Source: Tetradesmus obliquus
Taxonomy: Eukaryota; Chlorophyta; Chlorophyceae; Sphaeropleales; Scenedesmaceae
NCBI GenBank assembly: GCA_030272155.1
Contig: CP126198.1
Span: 3,534,001-3,598,000 of the forward strand
DNA length: 64,000 bases
Direction of reading: 5' to 3'
Shown here piece after piece: positions 1 to 10,600 of the stretch. Each line of letters opens with the position of its first letter. The first letter of the stretch is position 1. Position numbers and translations under genes: made by a program. The notes beneath the pieces are model-generated. The model did no database searches. It worked only from the letters and a program-made list of their open reading frames with translations, and was not told where the DNA came from.

Positions 1-21
1 TTCCTCACGCGTTTTGCTCAC

Positions 22-1857
22 ATGCAATGGGAATATAGGCCTGGCAGGCTGAATGTTGCTGATCCCCTAAGTCGTCTGTCAACACATAAGTTACAGGCGT
101 TGGTGATGAAACTGGCGGTTTCAACACGCTACAAAGGCAAAATGCATGTTCCTTTGCACAGGGAATCCGGGCGGTCTGTACAGCACGAGGTGCAGCAGCC
201 TAGTGAGGCAGCAGCAGGTGATGCTGTTGATATTGCTACCCCCGCAGTTGCGCTTGGCAAGCGTAACTGGTCAGCTTTCATGCCCTCACATGCGGCGGTT
301 CCAAAGAAAGTCCGTTTCATGGATGATATCTATCAGCATGGCCCAAAGGCGCAGGTAGTGCCACCCCCTACTTTCGACCCAGGGGAGGAGGAGAGACGCA
401 TGGTGAACCTCACTGCGCGTATCCAACGTGCTTATGCACATGACACATGGTTTGCAGAAGCAGACAATGTGAAAGGGCTAATCCAGCGACATGACTTGTA
501 CTGGAAATTGCTGCCAGATGGTAACCAAGTGCTGGTTATCCCAAATCACGACAACCTACGGACTGCTGCCATCGAGGAGTGCCATGATGCACTATGGGCA
601 GGACACACTGGGTTACACAAGACCCTCAAGTTGGCAGAACGGACGTTCTGGTGGCCAACTATGAGAGCTGATATTGAAAAATACGTGTTGACATGTATTC
701 CATGTCAGCGCAACAAAAGCTCTTCGCAAAAGAAGGCAGGCTTGTTACAGCCATTACCCATTCCGGGCAGGAGGTGGGAAACCGTGTCAATGGATTTGAT
801 AACCGGTTTACCAACTACAGAGTTGGGGCGAGATGCGATTCTTGTCTTCGTTGACAAGCTGAGCAAGATGGTCAAGCTGGTGGCTTGCAATGAGGACGAT
901 GGGGCTATCGAGATAGCTCAATATATCGTTGAAAACATCTTCAAATTGCATGGCTTGCCACGGGTATTACTCTCAGACCGAGACCCCAGGTTCACGAGCA
1001 ATCTCTTCAGAGAGATATGCAAGCTGCTCAAGACGAAGCAGGCTTTATCCTCTGCGTTTCATCCAGAAACTGATGGGCAGACAGAGCGAGTGAATCGTGT
1101 AGTCGAAGAGATGCTTCGGCACTACACTGGGCCCCGTCAGGATGACTGGGATAAGTACTTGTTTTCGGCAGAGTTTGCCATAAACAATTCATACAACGAG
1201 AGTATACAAACGACGCCGTTCTGGTTGAACAGCGGACAACATCCCTTGACGCCAGTGGATGTACAGCATGCTAACAGTGAAGTTCCAGCTGCTCTTCAGT
1301 TTACTGTTGGGCTAACAGCTGCGATAAAACATGCCAAAGAGCTCTTAGCTGGGGCTCAGGATAGGCAGAAGGCGCAGGAGAATGAGAATCGCAGAGAGCT
1401 GATTCTGGCGCCTGGTGAGCTGGTGTGGCTCAACCCCAAGCACTTGTACATAAGAACCCCGGGTACAAGGAAACTGTTGCCACGTTTTGTGGGACCGTTT
1501 GAGGTGCTTGAGAGAGTAGGAGAGACCGCTTACAGGCTGAAGTTGCCTAAGAACATGAGAGTGCACAATGTGTTTCATGTGTCACTACTCAAACTGTGTA
1601 GGCTAGAAGGGAGAGTTGTGCCCCATCCCAACATGATTGTTGACTTTGATGTCCAAGGAGGATACAAAGTTGAGATGGTGCTAACCCACAGCGAAAAGCC
1701 GTCAAGAAATGATCCTACACGTGTTCTGAAGTCATACTTGGTAAAGTATGAAGGTCTAGGTCCTGAGTACAATGCATGGGTCCCTGAGAAAGGTCTTCAA
1801 AGGGATTATCCCGAAGTGTTGCAACAGTATTGGAGTCGAGCTCGCCCTAGGGTTTGA
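22..1857 (+). CDS. Ty3/gypsy Pol C-terminal part: RNase H end, integrase, chromodomain
   Basis: Open frame of 611 codons entering from beyond the window. The first residues (WEYRPGRLNVADPLSR) are the conserved end of a gypsy RNase H region. Next come an HHCC zinc finger (HxxxxxxGH...CxxC, residues about 185-230), the DDE integrase core (about 250-400) and the GPF/Y-like module with FHVS (about 490-525). The last 60 residues (YLVKYEG...WVP) are a chromodomain, which in this family directs integration to particular chromatin. The frame looks whole over the visible part. It is an element gene, not a host gene. Confidence 0.92.
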   Translation: MQWEYRPGRLNVADPLSRLSTHKLQALVMKLAVSTRYKGKMHVPLHRESGRSVQHEVQQPSEAAAGDAVDIATPAVALGKRNWSAFMPSHAAVPKKVRFMDDIYQHGPKAQVVPPPTFDPGEEERRMVNLTARIQRAYAHDTWFAEADNVKGLIQRHDLYWKLLPDGNQVLVIPNHDNLRTAAIEECHDALWAGHTGLHKTLKLAERTFWWPTMRADIEKYVLTCIPCQRNKSSSQKKAGLLQPLPIPGRRWETVSMDLITGLPTTELGRDAILVFVDKLSKMVKLVACNEDDGAIEIAQYIVENIFKLHGLPRVLLSDRDPRFTSNLFREICKLLKTKQALSSAFHPETDGQTERVNRVVEEMLRHYTGPRQDDWDKYLFSAEFAINNSYNESIQTTPFWLNSGQHPLTPVDVQHANSEVPAALQFTVGLTAAIKHAKELLAGAQDRQKAQENENRRELILAPGELVWLNPKHLYIRTPGTRKLLPRFVGPFEVLERVGETAYRLKLPKNMRVHNVFHVSLLKLCRLEGRVVPHPNMIVDFDVQGGYKVEMVLTHSEKPSRNDPTRVLKSYLVKYEGLGPEYNAWVPEKGLQRDYPEVLQQYWSRARPRV

Positions 1858-2492
1858 GTCCCTCTGTGCTGTTAATACATGGAAAGAAAGGCTTCGATCC
1901 AGTGGTTTAAGAGACCGGGTTGTTTTGGTAAAAGCAATCAATATGGAGCCCTGCTGGACGTGTTTGATGTGCGAACCGGGTGACTCCTGGCCAGGGTTAC
2001 TGTCTGGATCCTGCACACATGACAAGTCGCCTTCATGCGAACTCAGTATCGTTGTTGCAAGGTGCAACCTCTTACGCCCCTTGGTAGCATTGTTCGTGCG
2101 CGCGCTGTGCCGGGATAGGCACTCCTACTGGCGAGACCCTTGGTTCTCTCAGTTCATTTCGATTGATATATCGATACGAATATTCAGTCACTGATTGTGG
2201 CTCGGTTAACCCTCGCGCTACCATGGGTAAAGTGACATGCGTTCAGCAGCTGGGCTGCTAGGTGAGACATCTCGAGGATGCGCCTGTGCGGTGGTACTCC
2301 ACACGCGGGTGGGGGAGAGGGACCCTCTTAAACAAATCACGGACACTCTTCATTATAGACACGGGACGCTGTGTTTGTCCAAACTGGTAGTATGCTGTAT
2401 GGGTGATCCCTGCACATACACTGGTCGTGACTGCTGTCATGCTGTACGGGTGATCCCTGCACATGCACTGGTCAACGAGGACGTTGCCACTT

Positions 2493-2506
2493 AGGTGGGG
2501 GAGAGT
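2493..2506 (+). other. Probable polypurine tract of the gypsy element
   Basis: Purine run AGGTGGGGGAGAGT directly before TGTCACG. In LTR elements the plus-strand primer lies immediately upstream of the 3' LTR, which here would begin at 2507. A second similar purine run near 2306-2320 is a weaker candidate. Confidence 0.5.
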
Positions 2507-2751
2507 TGTCACGTCGTGAGGCCTCAGGGCCTGCACACGTGGACTGTCCGTATGAGAACGACGTGTACTGTATGTACAGAGACTCTGATCCGAGAGTGCG
2601 GGCAGCACTGGGGTTCTGGCATGCTATGCCATGTCACAATCTACTCGGTACGTCGGCAGCCTAAAGGGAAACCCCCTGCAGGTGCGAGTCGAACCTTCCA
2701 CTACGCTGTCACTGTCTGTAGAGGCAGCGACACAACACGTGCGGTAACCAG

Positions 2752-5137
2752 ATGGGGGCCAAGTTCGGGCAGGTGAGGCTGGCATTTTGTTTGGCGCAGC
2801 AGTCCTGCTATCTGGCGGTTGGGCGCTTTTCGAAAGCAGTTGCCACCTTGGCCAGCCTAGCTGAGCAGGCTTCAAACACTGATGCTGCATGTCCATGGAT
2901 CTGCAGGATGGGCCAGTAGACACCGCGCAGGATCGCCAAGGGGGACCCTCTACTGCTGACGAAGCGCAGTTGCATGACTTCACTGAGCAGGTAGGTGGAA
3001 ACGGCAGCACCACTGGCAGCAGTAATAGTTGACTGCTACATGCTCCTGCTTGCCAGCTGTGTGTCAACGTGGTGGATGAGGAGGGGTGGCACAGGTGTCT
3101 GTAGTAGACTCATGCTGCAGCAGCAGCAGCAACACCCTCGCCCTGCAAGCGTGTCAAGGTACAGGTTGGTTAGCTAAGGATTATGCGAAATGAGTCATCC
3201 AGGCACATCAAACTTGTATGCTGCTGATCTTTCTGCTGTGCTGCTGTTCCTGCTGTTGGTACTGCTTTGGTGCGGTAGCAAAGGAAGCGGGCACGAACCG
3301 CACCAGCAGTTTCAGATGCTGCCAATGTTCTGCTGGCGTCTGCTGCAGCAGCTAGGCAGCAGGTGGCATCACAGCAGCAGGACACTGCTGCCCCCCTGCA
3401 GCAGCACCGCCTGCTGCTGCCTCTGCGCCGCCAGCTGCTGCTGTAGCAGACAATGCACACGTGCTGCAGCGGCAGGCGCAGCAACCAACTAGTCCAAGCC
3501 CCAGCACGGCTGGCGCAGCTGCTGCTGCACAGCCAGGTCAGTTTCCTGTTGGCATGCAGCTGCGCCTCTGGGAGCAGGAGGGCACCCTTTGGCGGCGCAA
3601 GTTCGCCAACACCATGTATGAGGTCACCTGCAAGGGGTTCATAGGCGAGGGCGGCAACGCAGAGGCGCACCTTGTGCAGCTAGACAATGTTCAGCTATTC
3701 ACACAGCCAGCCACGGCAGCAGCTGACAACAGTGAGGGCCGGATGGCAGCAGCAGCAGCAGTGGCAGCGGCACCGCAGGCAGCGGCAGCAGCAGCTTGCA
3801 GGACAGGCAACCAGCCGCTGCGCAGCCCTGAGGTTGGAGGGCTGTATGTGCTGAAGGTGTGCCGCCAGCTGCAGGACTTGACCGCAGAGGAGCGCGGCAA
3901 CGTGGCAGTGGATGACATGCGCAGCTACCGCAACGCCGCACGCAAGCAACTGCTTGGTGTGCGTGCGCGGTACGGCCGGCTGGCGGGCAGCCCCCGCTTT
4001 GTGCGCTGCTTTGCGTATGGCACAGCACAAGTGGTGGTGCCAGGAGCAGCTGCAGCACCCCCGCGCTCTGAGCAGGAGCGGCCCTGCCTACTGCTGGAGT
4101 ATGCACAGGGCGGCAGCGTGGCAGCGCTGCTGCAGTCACCTGAGGGCGGGCCTGCTGGCATGAGTGAGCAGCATGCATTCGAGGTGATGCGCGCGGCAGC
4201 CGCGGCGCTGCAGGAGTGCCACCGCAAGCGCATCATCTACAGGTCCGTACATCCTGGCAACATTGTGAAGGCGCAGGCGCCGTCTGGCAGGGAGGTGTTC
4301 AAGATGATCAACTGCGGCTCCTCTACCACAATGGATGAGGGGCTGGGCTCAGGCTACCGCTTTGGGATGTGGGCGTACCGGGCGCCTGAGCAGCGGGCGG
4401 GCGTGTACCACCACTACACGCTGGACACCTGGCACCTGGGCTGCCTGCTGCTGCACCTGAGGACAGGTGTGTGCTTGCTGCTAGTTGCTTGCTGCCATTG
4501 TTCCTGCATTTCAACTCCAAGCACTCGCCGCTCGAGGCTCTATAAGCACCTTGTCCTGCAATTGCTTGCCCCTTGGTGTGCTGTTTTCCCTTTGATATGC
4601 TGCTTTTTCATTTTTGTCACAGCCAGCATGTGCAGTCTGCACAATTCACGTGCACCTGCCGCAGTACGAGGGCAGCACCAATCACTGCCTTGCATGGCTG
4701 CTGCTTGCGTGGCTGCTGCTTGCGTGGCGGCTGCATTGCCAACTTGCTGCGCTGCCGCCTCCTCGAAACTCACTGCAACCGCGGCGCCCGCAGGTGAGCT
4801 GCCGCTGCCGGAGCTGCTGGGCCTGCCAGAGGAGGAGTGGCTGGCCGAGGTCAGTGCAGTGCACAGCGACATCATGCACTGCGAGCAGCACCCCTACCTG
4901 CAGCGCTACTCGAGCCTCAGCTTGCAGGAGAGGGAGCTGCTCAGCAAGTGCCTGATTCCAGATGCCAACAAACGGCCCATGGTCGAGCGCGTGTATGACA
5001 GCTGCAACTACTTTGCGCGAGAGGGCCTGGCACTGGGCGGGGACGCATTGCTTAATCTTGCCTCACACCTCGCAAGCGCACTGGCACGCCGCCTGGTGGG
5101 CGAGCTGTATGGCAACAACCAGCAGGGCGAAGTGTAG
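2752..5137 (+). CDS. Kinase-fold protein, copy A (probable pseudokinase)
   Basis: Paralogue of the gene at 46124-48923. Proposed exons: 2752-2772, 2907-2990, about 3279-4466 and 4794-5137; exon ends 2772, 2907, 4466 and 4794 match copy B in place and phase. The last frame is open from about 3360 to 5137. The Gly-rich loop (GEGGNAEAHL) and the VLKVC lysine are kept, as is RAPEQ of the activation segment. The catalytic-loop aspartate (HRD) is replaced in YRSVHPGN, and the DFG aspartate in MINCGS, so phosphotransfer is unlikely. The Ala/Gln-rich linker between exon 2 and the kinase fold changes frame near 3360-3400 relative to copy B, so the 5' part is uncertain or decayed. The last intron (4467-4793) is 327 nt, has no stop and is a multiple of three. 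Partner and pathway are unknown. Confidence 0.7.
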
Positions 5138-5849
5138 GCCGGTGGCGTGCTTTGGCAGCTGTGTACGAGGGGTGGCGAGATTTGCCCTGCTTTTGGTGGT
5201 GTAGGCTGACATGGCCGCTTGTTTCTGCTGCGCTGTTTGTGGCCATCAGCGCACCAGGAGTGTGCCATTGTCATGTTGTAATGCCAAGAGCCTGGATGTG
5301 AGTGCATTTGGCGCACAAGCATGCTTGCTGGCGTCGGCGCCCTCATCAGCGCCTGCTATATTTTGCAGTCGCTTTCATTCATAGATGCAGTCATAGCTGC
5401 TGGAGTATCTTGGCCAATTTGGCGGCCGTGCGCGCCCCGGTCAACTGCTGTCCACAGTGAACTGGCGCCAGTGCCAGAGAACTGGGAGTTCCATGTAGCA
5501 CTTGTACAGTCTGGTTACAAGCACAGCCGCCGCATGTTGGTTGCGAAACCAGCAACGAGGCACTTGCGTGCATCTGGCAACAAAAGCAGGGTGCAAAATG
5601 GAAAAATGCTGCCTCGTCCAGCTGCACAGTCGCACAATATGCCAACTTCAGACTTGCAAGCACCACATCAATAGCCACAAGGATTGCCCTCCAAAGGCTC
5701 AAAACCAGCTGCAACTGCTGCGCACAACTGCCACCCATTCAGCTCCTTCTCCTCTTCCCCCTCGCTGCCTCCAATCCAATGCTCTGGTACAGCCGACTGC
5801 ACATGCGGCGCTTAGAGGACAGACAACACTGTAGCGTGCCGTGGGCGCT
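5138..5849. other. Tail-to-tail intergenic region between kinase A and MGST3
   Basis: About 0.7 kb with no supported gene. It should hold the 3' UTRs of both convergent genes. The part near 5260-5360 resembles sequence downstream of kinase copy B (about 49000-49130). The part at about 5690-5760, read on the minus strand, resembles the 3' flank of the second MGST3 (about 45430-45510) and a stray copy at about 49240-49310. Confidence 0.6.
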
Positions 5850-7372
5850 TTACTTGCTCAGCAGGTCAGCTGCAAACTTGATGGTGGTGCCCACCAGGCC
5901 GAAGATCCCCACGTAGCCCAGCGCGGTCACGTAGTTGACACGCTTCTGGGGGTCGCCAGTGCAGTAGCCCTGCAAGCATGACATGGCAGCGCAAGCAGAG
6001 CAGTCAAGGCATGCATACATCAAAGACAGGCGGCGTACACATTGTGCGTGCAACCCTGCGTCCAACCGTGCACAGCTGGCCCAACCTGTTTGCAATGATT
6101 ACAGAGGTGCTGGCGTCCGCAGCAGACTCAATGCCTTTGTAGATATGGCTGTGCACATCGCCCACTGAGCCCAGAGCAGCATCACAGCCACCCTGCTCAG
6201 CTGCAGATGCACCCGCACAAGTATCCAGCGCACCTGCACGTAGCCGATGCGGCCGGCCAGGTAGAGGGCGCCGAAGGAGGCGGCAGTCACGGGGTACTGC
6301 AGGCCTGACAGTGTGAGCAGGCTCAGGAAGATAGGCTGGTTCTCCAGGCTGTTCTGGTGCGCGCGCTGCACGCAGTTGAAGGTCTGCAGGCGCAGCAATG
6401 CAGTGCAGTGCAGCGTGGTGCAGGGCGGGGCGGCATCGGGAAGTCAGGGAGTTGGACATGTTGAGTCGGACCTGCAGGGGCAATGTGGCTTGCGCCCTGA
6501 TTGATGGTGCAGTGGTGGTTGCAGGTTTCGACTTGAGTGTGTTACGATGGGCGGCAACAGCACCCTGGCACAAGCGCTGTGCAAATGCAAGGAGGTGATG
6601 AACTTCACATGCCCGGTCACAGTGCCTGTGTCATTGCTCAGGCAACTACAACATGGAGGAGAAGGGCTGTCGTCCATGCTAGTTGTGGCAGCATCGTGCA
6701 AGCAAATCCTGTGAAATGCAAACATGCAGGAGCTGCTGCAGCTGGATGCCTGGCTGATACAGCACCTGGGCAAAGGCTTGTCGCTAGCACTTGCCTGGCG
6801 GCTCTTCTCATCTGAGCAGTTTTTCTCGTCAGCGTACAGGGCAGGGTACTCCACATTGAACCTGCAGGATGAAAATGGCAGAATGTCAAAGGGTTTTGCG
6901 TAACAGAGTGATGATGCTGCACTGTTGCATCATTTCCTGCAGCAGGAACAAGTTGACCAGCTGCTTTTGTCTTGATGAAGGGCCAGCACAGCTTCAAATC
7001 TGCTGAACAATAGACTGCACGGTGGTGTGCACACTGCACGCAAAGTATGCAACACATTTCCTAGACGATCTGCCAATGGCAGATGCATTGGACGTGACTG
7101 GCACTTACTGCTTGCGCGCCTTGACCACCTTGAAACCCATGTACATGTGGTGCCTGCAAGACGCATGTCAGTATTAAGCACCAATCAAGGGGTATGCATG
7201 CAATGATCATGCTGCAGGGAATGGGTGCGGTGTGCAGTGTTCTGGTTCTGCTGGTGCCAAGAAGATGCCATTCAGCACAGATCTCTGCGCAGCACACTCA
7301 CACAAAGTATGAAGCAGCTGCTGTGCCCAGCACGTAGCCAAATCCAGGCTTAAGTCCATCCACAGCGGCCAT
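5850..7372 (-). CDS. MGST3: Microsomal glutathione S-transferase 3 (MAPEG family), intact copy
   Basis: Five exons on the minus strand: 7302-7372, 7109-7153, 6795-6861, 6234-6383 and 5850-5969. They join in phase to a 150-residue protein, against 152 for human MGST3. Family signatures are FNVEYP, FNCVQRAHQN, AGRIGYVQGY(C)TGDP and GLVGTT. MAPEG proteins are trimeric four-helix membrane enzymes of the ER or outer organelle membranes that conjugate glutathione to lipophilic electrophiles or reduce lipid peroxides; that role is by homology. The third exon ends in CAG|GCAAGT on its own strand, a GC-AG intron of the canonical kind. The gene shares a 324-bp divergent upstream region with DRC7. A truncated second copy lies at 44834-45348. 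Confidence 0.95.
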
Positions 7373-7696
7373 CGTGGCAGGTGCTTGCGTAGTGTCTCGG
7401 AGGTAGTGAACACGCAAACAACGTCACAAGTCGAGCGAGGCGCAACTATAAAGGGTTGTAAACGACTACGAAAGTGTTGAATGCAACCCGGACGTCACTT
7501 TGGAACCACAGCAGTAGCAGGCTGAGACCTATCCCTTCATCTACCATCATCCACGAACGATTCAGCAATATCAATTACATTCTGATGTTTTACAGCCAAC
7601 TGTTTTGTTTTTGTATTGTGAGCTGTCGCTCTGATGAAGCCAGACTAACAGTACAGCCCTAGGCTCGCTTGAGCGAGGCCAGGCAGCTCTTCCACA
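7373..7696. promoter_or_regulatory. Divergent promoter region, MGST3 (-) and DRC7 (+)
   Basis: 324 bp between the two start codons. It must carry both promoters and 5' UTRs. It is visibly richer in A/T than its surroundings around 7480-7650. I see no certain TATA box or other named motif. Confidence 0.55.
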
Positions 7697-10600
7697 ATGG
7701 CTTCAAACAATAAAATGCCTCCTGAGGTATTAGAAGAGCGTCTGGTAGAGTGCCGGCAAACCTACAAGCTGAATGTTGGGTAAGCCCATGAGTCAACATC
7801 TCAGCTTGACTGCAGCTGTACTGCAGTGTACATGCAACTTGCCATCAGAGGCCTGCAACAGCCTCCACCTGAGCATGCGGTGGACTTCAATGCTTACATA
7901 ACATAATTTCACATAGCAGCATGTCACATGCTGTGCATGGACCAGCAACATGCAGACAATATTGTCATCAAGCTGACCGTCAGTGAAGTTCACGAGTGTC
8001 GTATGCTGCTGCCACTGCTGCAGTTATGCTGGCTTACCACAGCTACCAGCAGGGTTTGTTGACCTTGTTAAGAAGTATAATTCACATGTCGCAGAGCTGG
8101 AGCTGTCCAGGTGTGCAGAGCTATGACTTTTGTCAGCAGATGATTACCTGCGCAGGTGCTCTGCAACAGTGCCTGGCACAGGCATCATCTCTTATGCAGC
8201 GCGACGGATGCAGCATATGCATGGCTGCACCAGTTGCAACTGTACGCCCGTGCATGGGATGTATGCGCAGCAACAGCTTACTGCAGTGGGCGTGCACATG
8301 CATCCAACTTGAGCCGCACCCACTTTCATTCCACTACTCCTCCCTCTTCATGGTCACCCCTCATCACCTGCAGCAACAACCTCACGGACTTGCCAGACAG
8401 CATCACGGAGCTGCAGGCGATCCGCATCTTGCGGTTCAAGTACAATCAGCTGCGCAGGGTGCCCAGCGCCGTCAGCCGCCTGCCGCAGCTGCTCACCCTG
8501 GAGCTGTCTGGCAACCAGATCACGCGCCTGGACAGTGGCATTGCACATGTGCGTGGCAGCATGCTGTCATGCTCAGTTTGCTGGCAGTGGCAGCAGCAGT
8601 GGCAGCCAGAGCCGCCTCAGCAGCAGCAGCAGCAGCAGCAGTCTCAGCAGCAGATTCAGCAGCAGTCTAAGCAGCTGCAACAGCAGCGTCACCTAACAGC
8701 ATGGGTGGTGCCACCTGTCACACCGCGGCGTGCTGGTCAATGTTGTTGGTAGCTGTAGCGCATGCCAGTGTTGTTTCTTCTGTCGTGCTGGTCATGATTA
8801 CAGCGTCGCAGGGTGTGATGAGGCAGGGTTTGGATACATCAATGCTGTGCAGGACCTGCACTTGAGCATGCACAGTATATATCAGCTGCAAATGCGCAGA
8901 AACGCAGCAGTCATGCGGCTGCAACACAGCATGCCAAGCGATGGACTTCGTGCATGTTTATGTGCCTGCAGGCAACCACTCTCAAGGAGCTGGATCTGTC
9001 GGGCAACCTGTTGGTGGAGCTGCCACACTCGCTGGCCACGCTGCCAAAGCTGGAGGTGTGCTTACAGCAGCGCAGCAGCCGCTAACCACAGCAGCAAAAG
9101 TAGCAGCAGGGGCAGCAGCCGCGGCAGCAGCAGCAGCTCGCAGCTGTGTTGGTGGCTATCACAGCAGTACTGCAATACATGTGTCACTTGTGCCAGCAGC
9201 TAGGCTGGCAGCAGCTGCGTTGTACAGGCAACGATAGCTACCACCAGCATGACAGCAGCAAAGCAGCAGGAGATTGCAGAGGAAGCAGCAGTGTATGTTG
9301 TGCACAAGTGGCAATGGCAGCAGCGCAATGTGCTGCGGCACTGGCAGCAGGAGTGCAGGAGCATGCATTGATGGGACATGAGCACCAAGAGCAGCAGCAG
9401 CAGGGGGAGCGCCAGCAAGCCCTGCATGTGACTAGCCGACAGGCATGTCAGCTGAATGTGCTATGTTTGGCTATGCCACACGCCAACAGCAAACATGTCC
9501 TTACTCTCCCTTGTTACTGTGCAGGTGCTGCGCCTTGAAAACAACCGCTTGGAAGCCCTGCCAGATAACATTGGGGAGCTGCCCAGCCTCACCAAGCTGG
9601 ACATCTCCACCAACTGCCTGCGGCAGCTTCCTGCAAGCATGGGCCGGCTCAAGCGCATCCAGCGCATTGACGCCGCCAACAACATGCTCGTGCGGGTGCC
9701 GCCGTCAATGGGCCACCTGAAGACGATCAAGGAGCTGAACCTGCGTTATAACAACCTGGATGACAAATACAAGGCGAAGGCGGAGGAGGGCCTGTCACGG
9801 TATGTGCAGCTGCGTCAGGCGATATGTTGCTTACATTTCTGATAGTGATGCTCTTCCAGCCCATTACTAGTTGACTGCACTGCAATGTGTCATCAAGCGC
9901 GATGCTCTCCTGCAAAACATTGTGCTGCTGCTGCTGCTGCTGCTGCTGTGCTGCCAGGCTGTTGGCGTTCCTGCGCGAAGAGGAGGAGCGTGAGCGGCTG
10001 GAGGAGGTGGAGAGGCTGCGGCCCATTGGCACGGCAGTGGGGCCGTACATGGAGTACAGGTGGGCGGAGCGCATTCCCAACATTCAGCTGCTTCAGCACT
10101 AGTGTACCAGCAAGCAGCCGTCTTTATGGCGTGCTCATGCTTACCTGCTCTCTGCACGGAACGTAGTTGCAGCATGCAGCGTCCTGTGCGCTGCTTGGCT
10201 GTCCTGCCAGACAGACTTGGCTGTATTGGGCACAGCAATCATGCTGGGGGTTGCACAGGACAACGAGGACACACCTAAGGATGTGCACATGTCGGGCTAC
10301 ATGCAGGTGCAAGGCTGAGGCGTCACAGCAGCTCAAGACAGAGTTTGGCGAGTTCAATGTGGACAACAGGTGCTGGATACGCACAGGTTTCAGCCTTACA
10401 CAGGTGAGCGAGGACCATGGTGACAGCAGGATAACCGCAAGCAATCGGCTTGGCAGACGCCGCATTCTTGACCTATGCTACCTGTTGAGTTCCTGCCCCC
10501 ACCATCTCATGTGTGCTGCTGCTGCTACTGCTGCTGCTGCAGGTGAACAACATGGTGTATGTGTTTGGTGGGCAGCTGGTCAAGGATGGCTCCGTGAGCC

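Larger units (their letters stand above)
1..2750 (+). mobile_element. Ty3/gypsy chromovirus-type LTR retrotransposon, 3' part
   Basis: The left window edge cuts this element, so only the end of the RNase H region, the integrase, a C-terminal chromodomain, a 3' non-coding stretch and the start of the 3' LTR are visible. A purine-rich tract at 2493-2506 followed by TGTCACG at 2507 fits a polypurine tract and LTR start. The right LTR end is not clear; it must lie before about 2750, where sequence shared with kinase copy B begins. The visible coding part looks whole and therefore fairly young. Family assignment rests on the integrase plus chromodomain order. Confidence 0.85.

Noticed and set aside
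1756-2194. Open frames over the gypsy 3' non-coding part
   Set aside because: They overlap the end of the Pol frame and the element's untranslated region; no domain is visible.
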